From contig CALKCK010000009.1 in assembly GCA_938083195.1 (NCBI GenBank), forward strand, positions 310,001-374,000: a stretch of DNA of 64,000 bases. The letters are read 5' to 3'. The notes under the pieces were generated by a model. The model was not told the DNA's origin. It saw only the letters and a program-made list of their open reading frames with translations, and ran no database searches. This document shows positions 54,208 to 62,165 of the stretch, in pieces (positions within the stretch are counted from its first letter, which is position 1; each line of letters opens with the position of its first letter). The stretch is from an uncultured Pirellulaceae bacterium (GTDB lineage: Bacteria > Planctomycetota > Planctomycetia > Pirellulales > Pirellulaceae). The translations under genes and the position numbers were made by a program.

Positions 54208-56352
54208 ATGGCAAACCAAGCAACCAACAAATCGAAAACTAATTTTAGTTTTGCCCAGCAAAGCGAAACGTGGCTCTCCGCCGCATTTCTGTTGACGCTC
54301 GCGGTGTTGATTGTGCCGTTGCCAGTTTTTTTACTGGACATGTTTCTAGCGACCAACATCGCAATTGCTGTTTTGCTTCTTCTGGTCACACTCAATGCAA
54401 AACGTCCTCTCGACGTTTCTGTTTTTCCGTCACTCCTGCTACTGATGACGCTCTACCGCTTAGCATTAAATGTAGCAACCACGCGTTTGATCTTACTTAA
54501 CGGCGATGCCGGGATGATTGTCGACGCGTTTGGTGGTTTGGTGGTCGGAGGCAATCTTGTTGTCGGTGGTGTGGTCTTTCTAATTCTAGTCACCATTCAA
54601 TTTATTGTGATCACCAAAGGTGCAACACGTATCTCCGAGGTGAATGCGCGATTTACGCTTGATTCATTGCCTGGTAAGCAAATGGCCATTGATGCTGAAC
54701 TTAACATTGGTGCCATTAACGAAACCGAAGCAAAAAAACGTCGAGACGACTTAGCTGCCGAATCAGAATTTTTCGGAGCCATGGATGGTGCCAGTAAGTA
54801 TGTCCGTGGTGACGCCATCGCCGGCTTGGTCATTATGGCGGTCAATGTTCTTGGCGGTGTAATCCTCGGCATGAGTAACGGCCAGGGACTCATGGAAGCA
54901 GTTCAGGTTTACACAATCTTGACCATTGGCGATGGCTTAGTCTCCCAAATCCCGGCTTTATTGATTGCCTCAAGCGCTGGTGTTCTAGTTACGAAGTCAT
55001 CCTCTGACGCGAATCTGGGGGAGGAAATTGGCAGTCAGTTTGTCAAAAGTTATCGCGCCATGTTTACCGGTGCGGTCATCCTATTGTTCATTGCCTGTGT
55101 TCCCGGCCTGCCCAAAACTCCCTTCATTGGCATCGCCTTAGCCATCTTTTTAATGGCTCGTTCGGCGAAAAATAATACAGAAAAAGAAAGCCTGCGAGAT
55201 TTACAAGAACAGGATGAAAGCCAACAAGAACCGCCTTCTCCAGATGAGCAAAACCTTGACAACTTCCTTCAAAATGACCGCATCGTCATCGAGGTTGGGG
55301 TCGGCCTTATCAATCTCGTTGAACCAAAAATCGGCAAAAGTATTGTCGATCGCATCTCGACGCTCCGAAAGGATCTTGGCACTCAATTTGGATTCTGGAT
55401 TCCGAAAGTTCGAATTCACGATAACCTAAAAATCAATGTCCTCGAGTATCGAATTAAAATTGGTGGTCGGCTCGTTGGCAAAGGTGAGATCCAGCCCAAC
55501 GAGTACCTCGCGATCAACCCAGGCAACGTGCACCTGCAAATCGAGGGAAGAGACACCACCGACCCGGCTTTTGGATTGGCCGCCAAATGGGTCACTGAGG
55601 CCAACAGGCGAAGTGCTGAGATCGCTGGGTTTACAGTCGTTGATGCCGCAACCGTTTTAACAACTCACTTGGGGGAATGCTTGAAACGACATGCCGATGA
55701 ACTACTAAGCCGTGAAGACATGCAAAAGATGTTAGATAAACTTAAGGAAGTTTCACCGACCGTTGTTGGGGAAATTAAACCAGAAGGCCTGAGTGCGAGC
55801 GTCCTTCATCAGGTTTTGATCCGGCTTCTCAAAGAATCCGTTTCCATTTCTTCTCTCGAACGAATCATAGAATCCTGCTCGCATCACTATGGGCACGCTA
55901 AAACAACCGCTGATCTCACAGAATATGTGCGGGGTGACATCGGCGCTCTAATCGTAGAACATTTCCGTGATGAAACCGGAAGGGTCTGTGTGGTTCTTTT
56001 GGAACCTAAAGTCGAACATCAATTCCGCCAATCTTCCAATGGGGAAATGATCGCAATGCAACCCGAGCATTTGGCCAATTTGGTAGATAAATTCAAATCA
56101 ACTTGGGAACTAGCTTCGATGCAAAACAAACCCACCGCAATCCTGGTGGACTCATCCTTGCGTCTTGCGATGCGGCAAACCATCCATCGCTCGCTCCCTC
56201 AAATATCAATCATTTCATACAACGAAATCCCCGGGGATCTCTTGATAGAACCAGTGGCCGTAATTCGCAGCGAAGATATTTTTGGAACTGAATCCAACCC
56301 CGTCGATCCGCCAAATTCGATGGACCCTAACGCACAGGAGCAATTCTCTTGA
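54208..56352 (+). CDS. flhA: Flagellar export gate protein FlhA
   Basis: A 714-residue protein with eight membrane segments, then the FHIPEP-family loop (KRRDDLAAESEFFGAMDGASKYVRGDAIAG) and a C-terminal cytosolic domain of about 350 residues that docks chaperone-substrate complexes. Length is typical. Its stop overlaps the TTG start of the next small gene. Confidence 0.98.
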   Translation: MANQATNKSKTNFSFAQQSETWLSAAFLLTLAVLIVPLPVFLLDMFLATNIAIAVLLLLVTLNAKRPLDVSVFPSLLLLMTLYRLALNVATTRLILLNGDAGMIVDAFGGLVVGGNLVVGGVVFLILVTIQFIVITKGATRISEVNARFTLDSLPGKQMAIDAELNIGAINETEAKKRRDDLAAESEFFGAMDGASKYVRGDAIAGLVIMAVNVLGGVILGMSNGQGLMEAVQVYTILTIGDGLVSQIPALLIASSAGVLVTKSSSDANLGEEIGSQFVKSYRAMFTGAVILLFIACVPGLPKTPFIGIALAIFLMARSAKNNTEKESLRDLQEQDESQQEPPSPDEQNLDNFLQNDRIVIEVGVGLINLVEPKIGKSIVDRISTLRKDLGTQFGFWIPKVRIHDNLKINVLEYRIKIGGRLVGKGEIQPNEYLAINPGNVHLQIEGRDTTDPAFGLAAKWVTEANRRSAEIAGFTVVDAATVLTTHLGECLKRHADELLSREDMQKMLDKLKEVSPTVVGEIKPEGLSASVLHQVLIRLLKESVSISSLERIIESCSHHYGHAKTTADLTEYVRGDIGALIVEHFRDETGRVCVVLLEPKVEHQFRQSSNGEMIAMQPEHLANLVDKFKSTWELASMQNKPTAILVDSSLRLAMRQTIHRSLPQISIISYNEIPGDLLIEPVAVIRSEDIFGTESNPVDPPNSMDPNAQEQFS

Positions 56353-56573
56353 GCATTAAAAATCAAATCACCAATCGACGAATTAAACGGATTGGGCCGA
56401 TCGGGAAAATCATTGGACTACTGACCGCGAGTTTCGTCGCATTGATTGGGCTGGCGATGGGATTAGAACCACAAATTATCCTGTGGCGTGCTGTGATTGC
56501 CTCCTTTCTGATTGGCTCGGTCGTCGCCTTTGGAGTGAGCGTCATTCAGGTCGCAAATAATAAAAGGAGCTAA
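56349..56573 (+). CDS. Small membrane protein between flhA and fliA
   Basis: A 74-residue protein starting at a TTG that overlaps the flhA stop (TTGA), with AGGAG eight bases upstream. Two hydrophobic helices (GKIIGLLTASFVALIGLAMG and ILWRAVIASFLIGSVVAFGVSVI) follow a basic N-terminus. I recognise no family. The site usually holds flhF and flhG, which set flagellar number and place; here they are absent. It may be a gate-associated or small regulatory membrane protein. Confidence 0.72.
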   Translation: MSIKNQITNRRIKRIGPIGKIIGLLTASFVALIGLAMGLEPQIILWRAVIASFLIGSVVAFGVSVIQVANNKRS

Positions 56574-56637
56574 TCCACCCCTCGAAATATATTTTCTAAA
56601 CTCACGAGTAACAAAAACGAACTAAGTTTTCAATAAC

Positions 56638-57348
56638 ATGGACCAGGCGATTAAAGCATATCGAGAAGCCGCCGTTGAGCAGTTGCGCAATCAACTGATA
56701 CTCGACAACGTCGATTATGTGCGCAAAATCCTAAGTACCATGACCTCTGTCTTGCCCAACAATTACGATCGAGAGAACCTGGAACAGGCTGGAATTGTTG
56801 CCCTGGTAGAAACCGCTAATTCATTCGAGCCCGAACGCGGCATTAAGTTTCGCACTTACTGTTTCCCGAGAATCCGCGGTGCGATCGTAGATGAAATGCG
56901 CAAGAATTCGCCCGTTCCCCAGCAAATGCTGACCCACATTAAGACCGTCAAAAATGCTTACATGACCTTGGAACCGCCGGTCACTCCGGAAAAGCTTGCG
57001 GAAACTACGGGCCTTGGGATTGAAAAGATCTTACAAGTGCTCGAAGCCATGCGGTTTTCGAAACCGCAAAACTGGAATGACCTTTATTGCAACATCCATT
57101 CGACTTGGCGGTCGGGCGAAGACAGTCCAGATTCGGCATTAGAAAACGAGGAACTCAAGGGACTCGTAGCCGATTGCATTGAAAAACTCCCAGAACGAGA
57201 ACGGCTCGTGTTGACGCTTTACTTCACCGAAGATTTGAGCCTTACGGAAATTGGCCAAGTAATCGGTGTTTCCGAATCAAGGACATCTCGTATTTTGGCG
57301 GCTGCAAAATTCCGCCTCAAAGAACTGGTCAAAGTAAATATCGAGTGA
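56638..57348 (+). CDS. fliA: Flagellar sigma factor FliA (sigma-28)
   Basis: A 236-residue protein with sigma-70-family regions: region 2 (YDRENLEQAGIVALVETANSFEPERGIKFRTYCFPRIRGAIVDEMRK), region 3 (VTPEKLAETTGLGIEKILQVLE) and region 4 (LPERERLVLTLYFTEDLSLTEIGQVIGVSESRTSRILAAA). It directs late flagellar genes and should be held by FlgM, encoded at 33047-33304. Confidence 0.95.
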   Translation: MDQAIKAYREAAVEQLRNQLILDNVDYVRKILSTMTSVLPNNYDRENLEQAGIVALVETANSFEPERGIKFRTYCFPRIRGAIVDEMRKNSPVPQQMLTHIKTVKNAYMTLEPPVTPEKLAETTGLGIEKILQVLEAMRFSKPQNWNDLYCNIHSTWRSGEDSPDSALENEELKGLVADCIEKLPERERLVLTLYFTEDLSLTEIGQVIGVSESRTSRILAAAKFRLKELVKVNIE

Positions 57349-57408
57349 TTGCAACGAATCGTTGAGGCCTTCGCAGATCGCCTACACAATCTATCAAGGA
57401 AGACAATC

Positions 57409-57627
57409 GTGAGTACTGAAGAGAAGCCCATCAAAGGCAACATCCTGAGATCAAAAACGGCAAGCGGAACGACCGCAAAACATGTCATTGGCCCCGCGTC
57501 AACTAACATCATTAATGACCCCAAAGGCCATTCAATCAAAGTCAATAAACTTAACGGCACCGTCGACTCGATCGAAGTGAATTGCTCGTGCGGTGAGCGA
57601 ATTATTGTGAAGTGTGATTATGAATAA
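57409..57627 (+). CDS. Small conserved Cys-containing protein after fliA
   Basis: About 72 residues from the GTG at 57409, preceded by AAGGAAG. The C-terminus reads VNCSCGERIIVKCDYE, a CxC...C cluster that could bind metal. The N-terminus is basic and the middle (DPKGHSIKVNKLNGTVDSIEV) looks like a small beta fold. I do not recognise a named family. It overlaps the following lipoprotein gene by eight bases. Confidence 0.68.
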   Translation: MSTEEKPIKGNILRSKTASGTTAKHVIGPASTNIINDPKGHSIKVNKLNGTVDSIEVNCSCGERIIVKCDYE

Positions 57628-58696
57628 AAAATTTCGAAATCTGAAATGCAGTGCGGGACGTAATTCAAACAAGTCCCCATTTAAACATTTCTGTAACCAA
57701 TCCAATCGACATTTATCACGCGTCCTCTGTTTCTTAACAGTCGGCAGTCTCGTGTGGTTTAGTGGCTGCGCCTCAAATCCAATGCAATTCCTCGAAAGCA
57801 TGTCGCAACCATCGTCCATGCTCGAGTTCCCAACCAGCAACAAGGGCTCAAAACAAAAATCCCTTGTGGCAACCCAAACGAAATCTAAGGCTGAAACCAA
57901 ACCAAACTCCAGCACAGAGACCAAATCGCCCGTTTCAAAGGCAAGTTTTGAATCGACAAATCCTGCAACAACTAAACCTCTCCAAGATGAGAACCAGGCG
58001 ATGTCACTTCTCCCGAAGGCAGAAACACCACCCGCTGCTGCACCCACGCCGACACAAGCTTTATCGCCACAACCCGCTGACACCACTGAACCGGGATTGT
58101 CGGACAGTTCTGAGATTCCCAAAAGCATGGAAATGCCAGACCGTCCTCAGAGTATGAGCAGGTGGCCAAAATCAAGTAGAGAGACTCCCTGCGATACAGG
58201 CCCCGACACCTCCACAAATATTTCTTTACCCTCAGTCGCTTTCACTTCATCAACGGTTCCCGATCCCAATTGCGAGCCCGGAGGCTTCGCCTCGCTTAGC
58301 ATCGGAATGAACCCTCAATTCCCAGGACGCAGCTACTTAAATGGTAGTGAATTCCGACGCGACCCACGCACCGGCACCGAAATCGCAATCCAGCTGAAAC
58401 AACAAAACAAAAAGCTGATGTTGGAAAAAGAGTACCTGAAAGACACAGCCGAAACCCTCAAAATTCAACTTACAACCGAGCAAGCGGCCCGCAAATTAGC
58501 CCAAACTAAATTTGACGAAATTCAAATTGAAAACAAAGACCAACGAAAAGTAATTGCTCAACTTCAACTTGCCTATGAAAACCTTGCCACCCAGAAAATA
58601 GAAGTCGAAAAAACATACGACAAGAAGTTGCGTGAAATTGAGTCAACGCTCGACAAGGCTTTGCTTGAAGCGATGTACGATTCGAATAAAAAATAA
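57620..58696 (+). CDS. Lipoprotein with C-terminal coiled coil
   Basis: About 358 residues from the ATG at 57620. The signal peptide ends in a lipobox-like VWFSGC (Cys50). A long Pro/Ser/Thr/Gln-rich linker (55-235) follows, then a coiled coil near 255-355 (EIAIQLKQQNKKLMLEKEYLKDTAETLKIQ). Function is unknown. It could be an outer-membrane or envelope-spanning element, plausibly flagellum-associated by position. Confidence 0.68.
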   Translation: MNKKFRNLKCSAGRNSNKSPFKHFCNQSNRHLSRVLCFLTVGSLVWFSGCASNPMQFLESMSQPSSMLEFPTSNKGSKQKSLVATQTKSKAETKPNSSTETKSPVSKASFESTNPATTKPLQDENQAMSLLPKAETPPAAAPTPTQALSPQPADTTEPGLSDSSEIPKSMEMPDRPQSMSRWPKSSRETPCDTGPDTSTNISLPSVAFTSSTVPDPNCEPGGFASLSIGMNPQFPGRSYLNGSEFRRDPRTGTEIAIQLKQQNKKLMLEKEYLKDTAETLKIQLTTEQAARKLAQTKFDEIQIENKDQRKVIAQLQLAYENLATQKIEVEKTYDKKLREIESTLDKALLEAMYDSNKK

Positions 58697-58817
58697 TAAC
58701 TCATGATCTCGGCACAGCGTGCTTGCCAACCTTGTCATAAAACAGCAAACGACAATTAACACAATTGCCTGAGAAAATTTAATTCAACGCGACGCGACGC
58801 GAAAACCAAAATGGGAA

Positions 58818-58839
58818 TTCAGTTTTTACTTAAACTGAA
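58818..58839 (+). other. Inverted repeat in the leader of the second lipoprotein gene
   Basis: TTCAGTTT (58818-58825) / AAACTGAA (58832-58839) with a 6-nt loop, ending nine bases before the ATG at 58849. It would sequester the ribosome-binding region in the transcript or mark an operator. Confidence 0.5.
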
Positions 58840-58848
58840 AATCAAAAC

Positions 58849-59565
58849 ATGTTGAACAATTTGACAAAACCGGATGCCGGCAATGCATTTTGCGAACCCT
58901 CGCGACGCAGCGTACTTTTGACGCTGCTAGGCCTCGCGCTTTCCAGTGGGTGCAGTCATTTTTCAACAACGAAAAAATTACCTTTCCGACGAAAAAAATC
59001 CGCAGCGCCGGTGCAACCGCCAAAAAACTGCCACGCCTATTTCAACCCAATAATCCCACAGGTTCTTTCCCAACGGGTCTTGATCATCCCCTCTGGCCCA
59101 GAACTAACAAATTTTGATTCCCATCAAAAAATAATCAATGAGCTTGCAGCAACCATTAAGACCTCGCAACTGTGTGACGTCGCTACCCAGCAAGGCTTTC
59201 AATTAGAGGCCCAAATCGATGCAGTACTGCAAGGCAAATTTGACGAACGAGAAATTGCAACTGTAGCTCGCGAGTTTTCTGTAGACTCAATCGCTCTGAT
59301 TCGCATCAATGAATTCAGAACCGTCACACCGTATCAAATCAGTCTATCGCTTGTATTTATTGATACCGGCGAATCAGTCGTCTCCTGCAGCGTTGATGGC
59401 ATCTGGAACTTAGGAGATCCGGCGACTCGGAATTCTTATCTAAAATTCCTATCAAACTCTCTCGGAGCGCCTCAGCCTCAAGATTCGATCTATCTCCAGT
59501 CGCCGCATTATCTTTCTAAATTCATTGCCAGTGAAATTACTACGGCAATTCAAAGCCCGAGTTAG
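58849..59565 (+). CDS. Lipoprotein of unknown function
   Basis: A 238-residue protein with an RR-containing signal (SRRSVLLTLLGLALSSGC) and lipobox Cys35. The mature part is alpha/beta (RVLIIPSGPELTNFDSHQKIINELAATIKTSQLCDV ... VDSIALIRINEFRTVTPYQISLSLVFIDTGESVVSCSVDGIWNLGD), a layout reminiscent of CsgG/LpoB-like or FlgT-like lipoproteins that bind partners in the envelope. I do not assert that family. Expression may depend on the hairpin just upstream. Confidence 0.65.
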   Translation: MLNNLTKPDAGNAFCEPSRRSVLLTLLGLALSSGCSHFSTTKKLPFRRKKSAAPVQPPKNCHAYFNPIIPQVLSQRVLIIPSGPELTNFDSHQKIINELAATIKTSQLCDVATQQGFQLEAQIDAVLQGKFDEREIATVAREFSVDSIALIRINEFRTVTPYQISLSLVFIDTGESVVSCSVDGIWNLGDPATRNSYLKFLSNSLGAPQPQDSIYLQSPHYLSKFIASEITTAIQSPS

Positions 59566-59628
59566 AAAATAACTGGGTTTCTAAGTGGACGCACACTCTC
59601 GGCTCAAACGGGTCTCTTGGGCGCTAAG

Positions 59629-60591
59629 TTAATTGGATGTGGTAATTAATCGCCCTCGTTTTGAACTTACGCGATAACCGAGGCAGTAAAATACCGACAG
59701 TATTAGCAACTCACCTATCAGCACCACATTAAAAAAAGCGAACCACTGGCACGCCTCAACCGAATAAAGGCTGTAGGCAACGTTAGGGTCGGAAGAGAAG
59801 AAGCCAGTCATTGGCCCGAGTACAGCAAATGCAATTGCCCAAAACAGAAGCAATAAGGCGATTCTCCAGCGATATTTCTTTGAGAAGACGGCGCCAAACG
59901 CGAATAGACTGATCAACGATACACAAACCCCAACGACTAAAAATCTAGTAATCGCCTCGACCATCTCTGAAGGATTCATAGTCTCCTGGTAAATTGCTGG
60001 CGACTTATTGGCGGCGACAAGCTCGAGGACGATCTGCGTAAATACAATCAATAACGCAGCATGAAATAACAATACGAAAAGATCTCGAATTTTAAAATGA
60101 GAAGCCAGATTTCGAGTTGAAATCAAACAATGAGGAGCGATCGATAACTTATAGAACATTCGAATGACAATCAGCGGCAACTGGACTAATAAGAAAACAG
60201 CAAACACTCCCATAAAAACAACATTCACCTCCCCGTTATTTAAACTAGACCGCCCCACACTTAATGCCAGTATCCAGTTGTTGATCAACAAAAGAAGTGA
60301 GGTGATGGCCAAAGGAATACGCCAAATGCCTTTCTGCCCGCCCAGGCTACACCAAATCGCAAGCAGGCAAACTTGCGCCGCAAGAATTCCCGATACCGCT
60401 CCAAACACCACCGCCTCGGTGAAAAAAAGGATCGGCTCCACGTCGGCGAAAAGTAAAACTCCAAAGTAATCAAACACATGAGCGGCAATGGACAGCATTA
60501 AGATAGCAATCGCCGCGATAAGAGATACTTCAGTCCTCAGTTGACGACTTTTCAAGAATTCGACATGACGCTTTGTTAATTGCGAATTCAT
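59629..60591 (-). CDS. Multi-pass membrane protein of unknown function
   Basis: About 320 residues from the ATG at 60591, with eight or so hydrophobic segments. Nothing in the sequence lets me name a family. It converges with the lipoprotein gene and precedes the DUF1501 locus. Confidence 0.6.
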   Translation of the reverse strand: MNSQLTKRHVEFLKSRQLRTEVSLIAAIAILMLSIAAHVFDYFGVLLFADVEPILFFTEAVVFGAVSGILAAQVCLLAIWCSLGGQKGIWRIPLAITSLLLLINNWILALSVGRSSLNNGEVNVVFMGVFAVFLLVQLPLIVIRMFYKLSIAPHCLISTRNLASHFKIRDLFVLLFHAALLIVFTQIVLELVAANKSPAIYQETMNPSEMVEAITRFLVVGVCVSLISLFAFGAVFSKKYRWRIALLLLFWAIAFAVLGPMTGFFSSDPNVAYSLYSVEACQWFAFFNVVLIGELLILSVFYCLGYRVSSKRGRLITTSN

Positions 60592-60682
60592 AAACGCTAT
60601 GCCATTTTTCAGCGAGTCAACCAAAAACAAAAATAAGACGCCGAATGGATGCTAACAAAATCTAATCCAACAGCGAACACAC

Positions 60683-62155
60683 CTAAACGATGATCTCATG
60701 GGCGACAGTGCCATGCACGTCAGTCAATCTAAAGTCGCGGCCAGCATAATGGTAAGTCAAACGCTCGTGATCCAATCCCATTAAGTACAACATCGTTGCG
60801 TGAAGATCATGAATTGTCATTCGCCCCTCAATTGCATAGTAGCCAAAGTCATCTGTCTTTCCATAGCGAAATCCACCTTTGACTCCGCCACCGGCCATGA
60901 ACATGGTAAACCCTTCTGGATGGTGATCGCGTCCAATCGTCTGCGGGCTTCCAACTTGTGCGGTGGGCGTTCGGCCAAACTCTCCCCCCCAAAGAACAAG
61001 GGTATCATCGAGTAAACCACGGCGTTTTAAGTCTTTAATGAAACCTGTGATCGGTTTATCTATCTGACCAACATTGATTTCATGGCCTTGCTTAATGTGT
61101 GAATGTTGATCCCACTGTTCATTATTGAACGGCAGTGAACCAGCATGACTCACCTGGACAAACCGAGTGCCCGCCTCAGAGAAACGGCGGGCAAGCAATA
61201 ATTGATGAGCAAAGTTTTTCGTTTTAGGATCATCATAACCGTATAGCCTCAGTGTTTCCTCCGTTTCACCACTGAGGTCGAGTACGGCTGGAGCCTCGGA
61301 TTGCATTCGAAAAGCCATCTCATAGGACTGCAGACGCTCATCCAATTCACCGTCCACTCCAATCCTTGTTTCATAGTCGCGGTTCATCCGTTTTAATTGA
61401 TTCAACATCAGTCGCTGCTGCTCTCGGCTAACACGATTATTTTTCAAAAACTCAAATCGTGCTTTTGCGGCAGGCGTATTGGGATATCCGGGTGTACCTA
61501 AGGGAACACCTCGATGCACATTCGGTAAGAACGCAGATCCAAAATTGTCGACGCCCCCATGTAGACTCGTTGGGCAAATGGTGACATAACTCGGCAGGTT
61601 TTGATTTTCGGTTCCCAGGCCATAACTAACCCACGACCCCATACTTGGCCGAACCAAAGATTCCGAGCCGGTGAACAACTTCATACAAGCTCCACCATGC
61701 GCAACATTCGTATCACACAATCCGTGGAGCATACATAACTCATCGGCAACTTCCGGTAAATGTTGCCAAAGCTCACTCATAGGGATGCCCGATTTACCAG
61801 TCCGCCTGAATTTCCAGGGAGACGCCAGTAAGTTTCCACGTTCACCAAACTGCACTCTCGTCCTTTCAAAAGGCGGAGCTTTCCCATCGTATTTATTTAA
61901 CATTGGCTTGGGATCAAACAAATCGACATGGCTGGGCCCGCCATGCATAAACAAAAAAATCACTCGCTTAGCTCGCGGAGCAAAATGTCTTACCTGAGTA
62001 CGAATTGACTCGTCTGCATTCTGCTCAGCCACTAATTTTTTGGCCAGCATGGAATTCAATGCCAATCCGCCAAACCCCATGCAGCCGGTTCGCAGCAACT
62101 GCCGCCGATCGATCTTAAAATTGTCTATTGGGGTTGGCATCCTATTTCCCGCCAT
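60683..62155 (-). CDS. DUF1501 family secreted protein
   Basis: Up to 490 residues with a Tat-like N-terminus (RRQLLRTGCMGFGGLAL) and family signatures: RVIFLFMHGGPSHVDLFDPKP, GACMKLFTGS, VLWGGEFGRTPTAQ, GRDHHPEGFTMFMAGGGVKGGFRYG, IHDLHATMLYLMGLDHERLTY. DUF1501 proteins have an alkaline-phosphatase/sulfatase-like fold, and in planctomycetes they almost always pair with a DUF1549/DUF1553 (PSD1) partner, as here. The partner gene is upstream in the same operon. The start may be the internal ATG at 62140, which has GGAAATAGG before it. Confidence 0.95.
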   Translation of the reverse strand: MAGNRMPTPIDNFKIDRRQLLRTGCMGFGGLALNSMLAKKLVAEQNADESIRTQVRHFAPRAKRVIFLFMHGGPSHVDLFDPKPMLNKYDGKAPPFERTRVQFGERGNLLASPWKFRRTGKSGIPMSELWQHLPEVADELCMLHGLCDTNVAHGGACMKLFTGSESLVRPSMGSWVSYGLGTENQNLPSYVTICPTSLHGGVDNFGSAFLPNVHRGVPLGTPGYPNTPAAKARFEFLKNNRVSREQQRLMLNQLKRMNRDYETRIGVDGELDERLQSYEMAFRMQSEAPAVLDLSGETEETLRLYGYDDPKTKNFAHQLLLARRFSEAGTRFVQVSHAGSLPFNNEQWDQHSHIKQGHEINVGQIDKPITGFIKDLKRRGLLDDTLVLWGGEFGRTPTAQVGSPQTIGRDHHPEGFTMFMAGGGVKGGFRYGKTDDFGYYAIEGRMTIHDLHATMLYLMGLDHERLTYHYAGRDFRLTDVHGTVAHEIIV

Positions 62156-62165
62156 TCATTACCAT

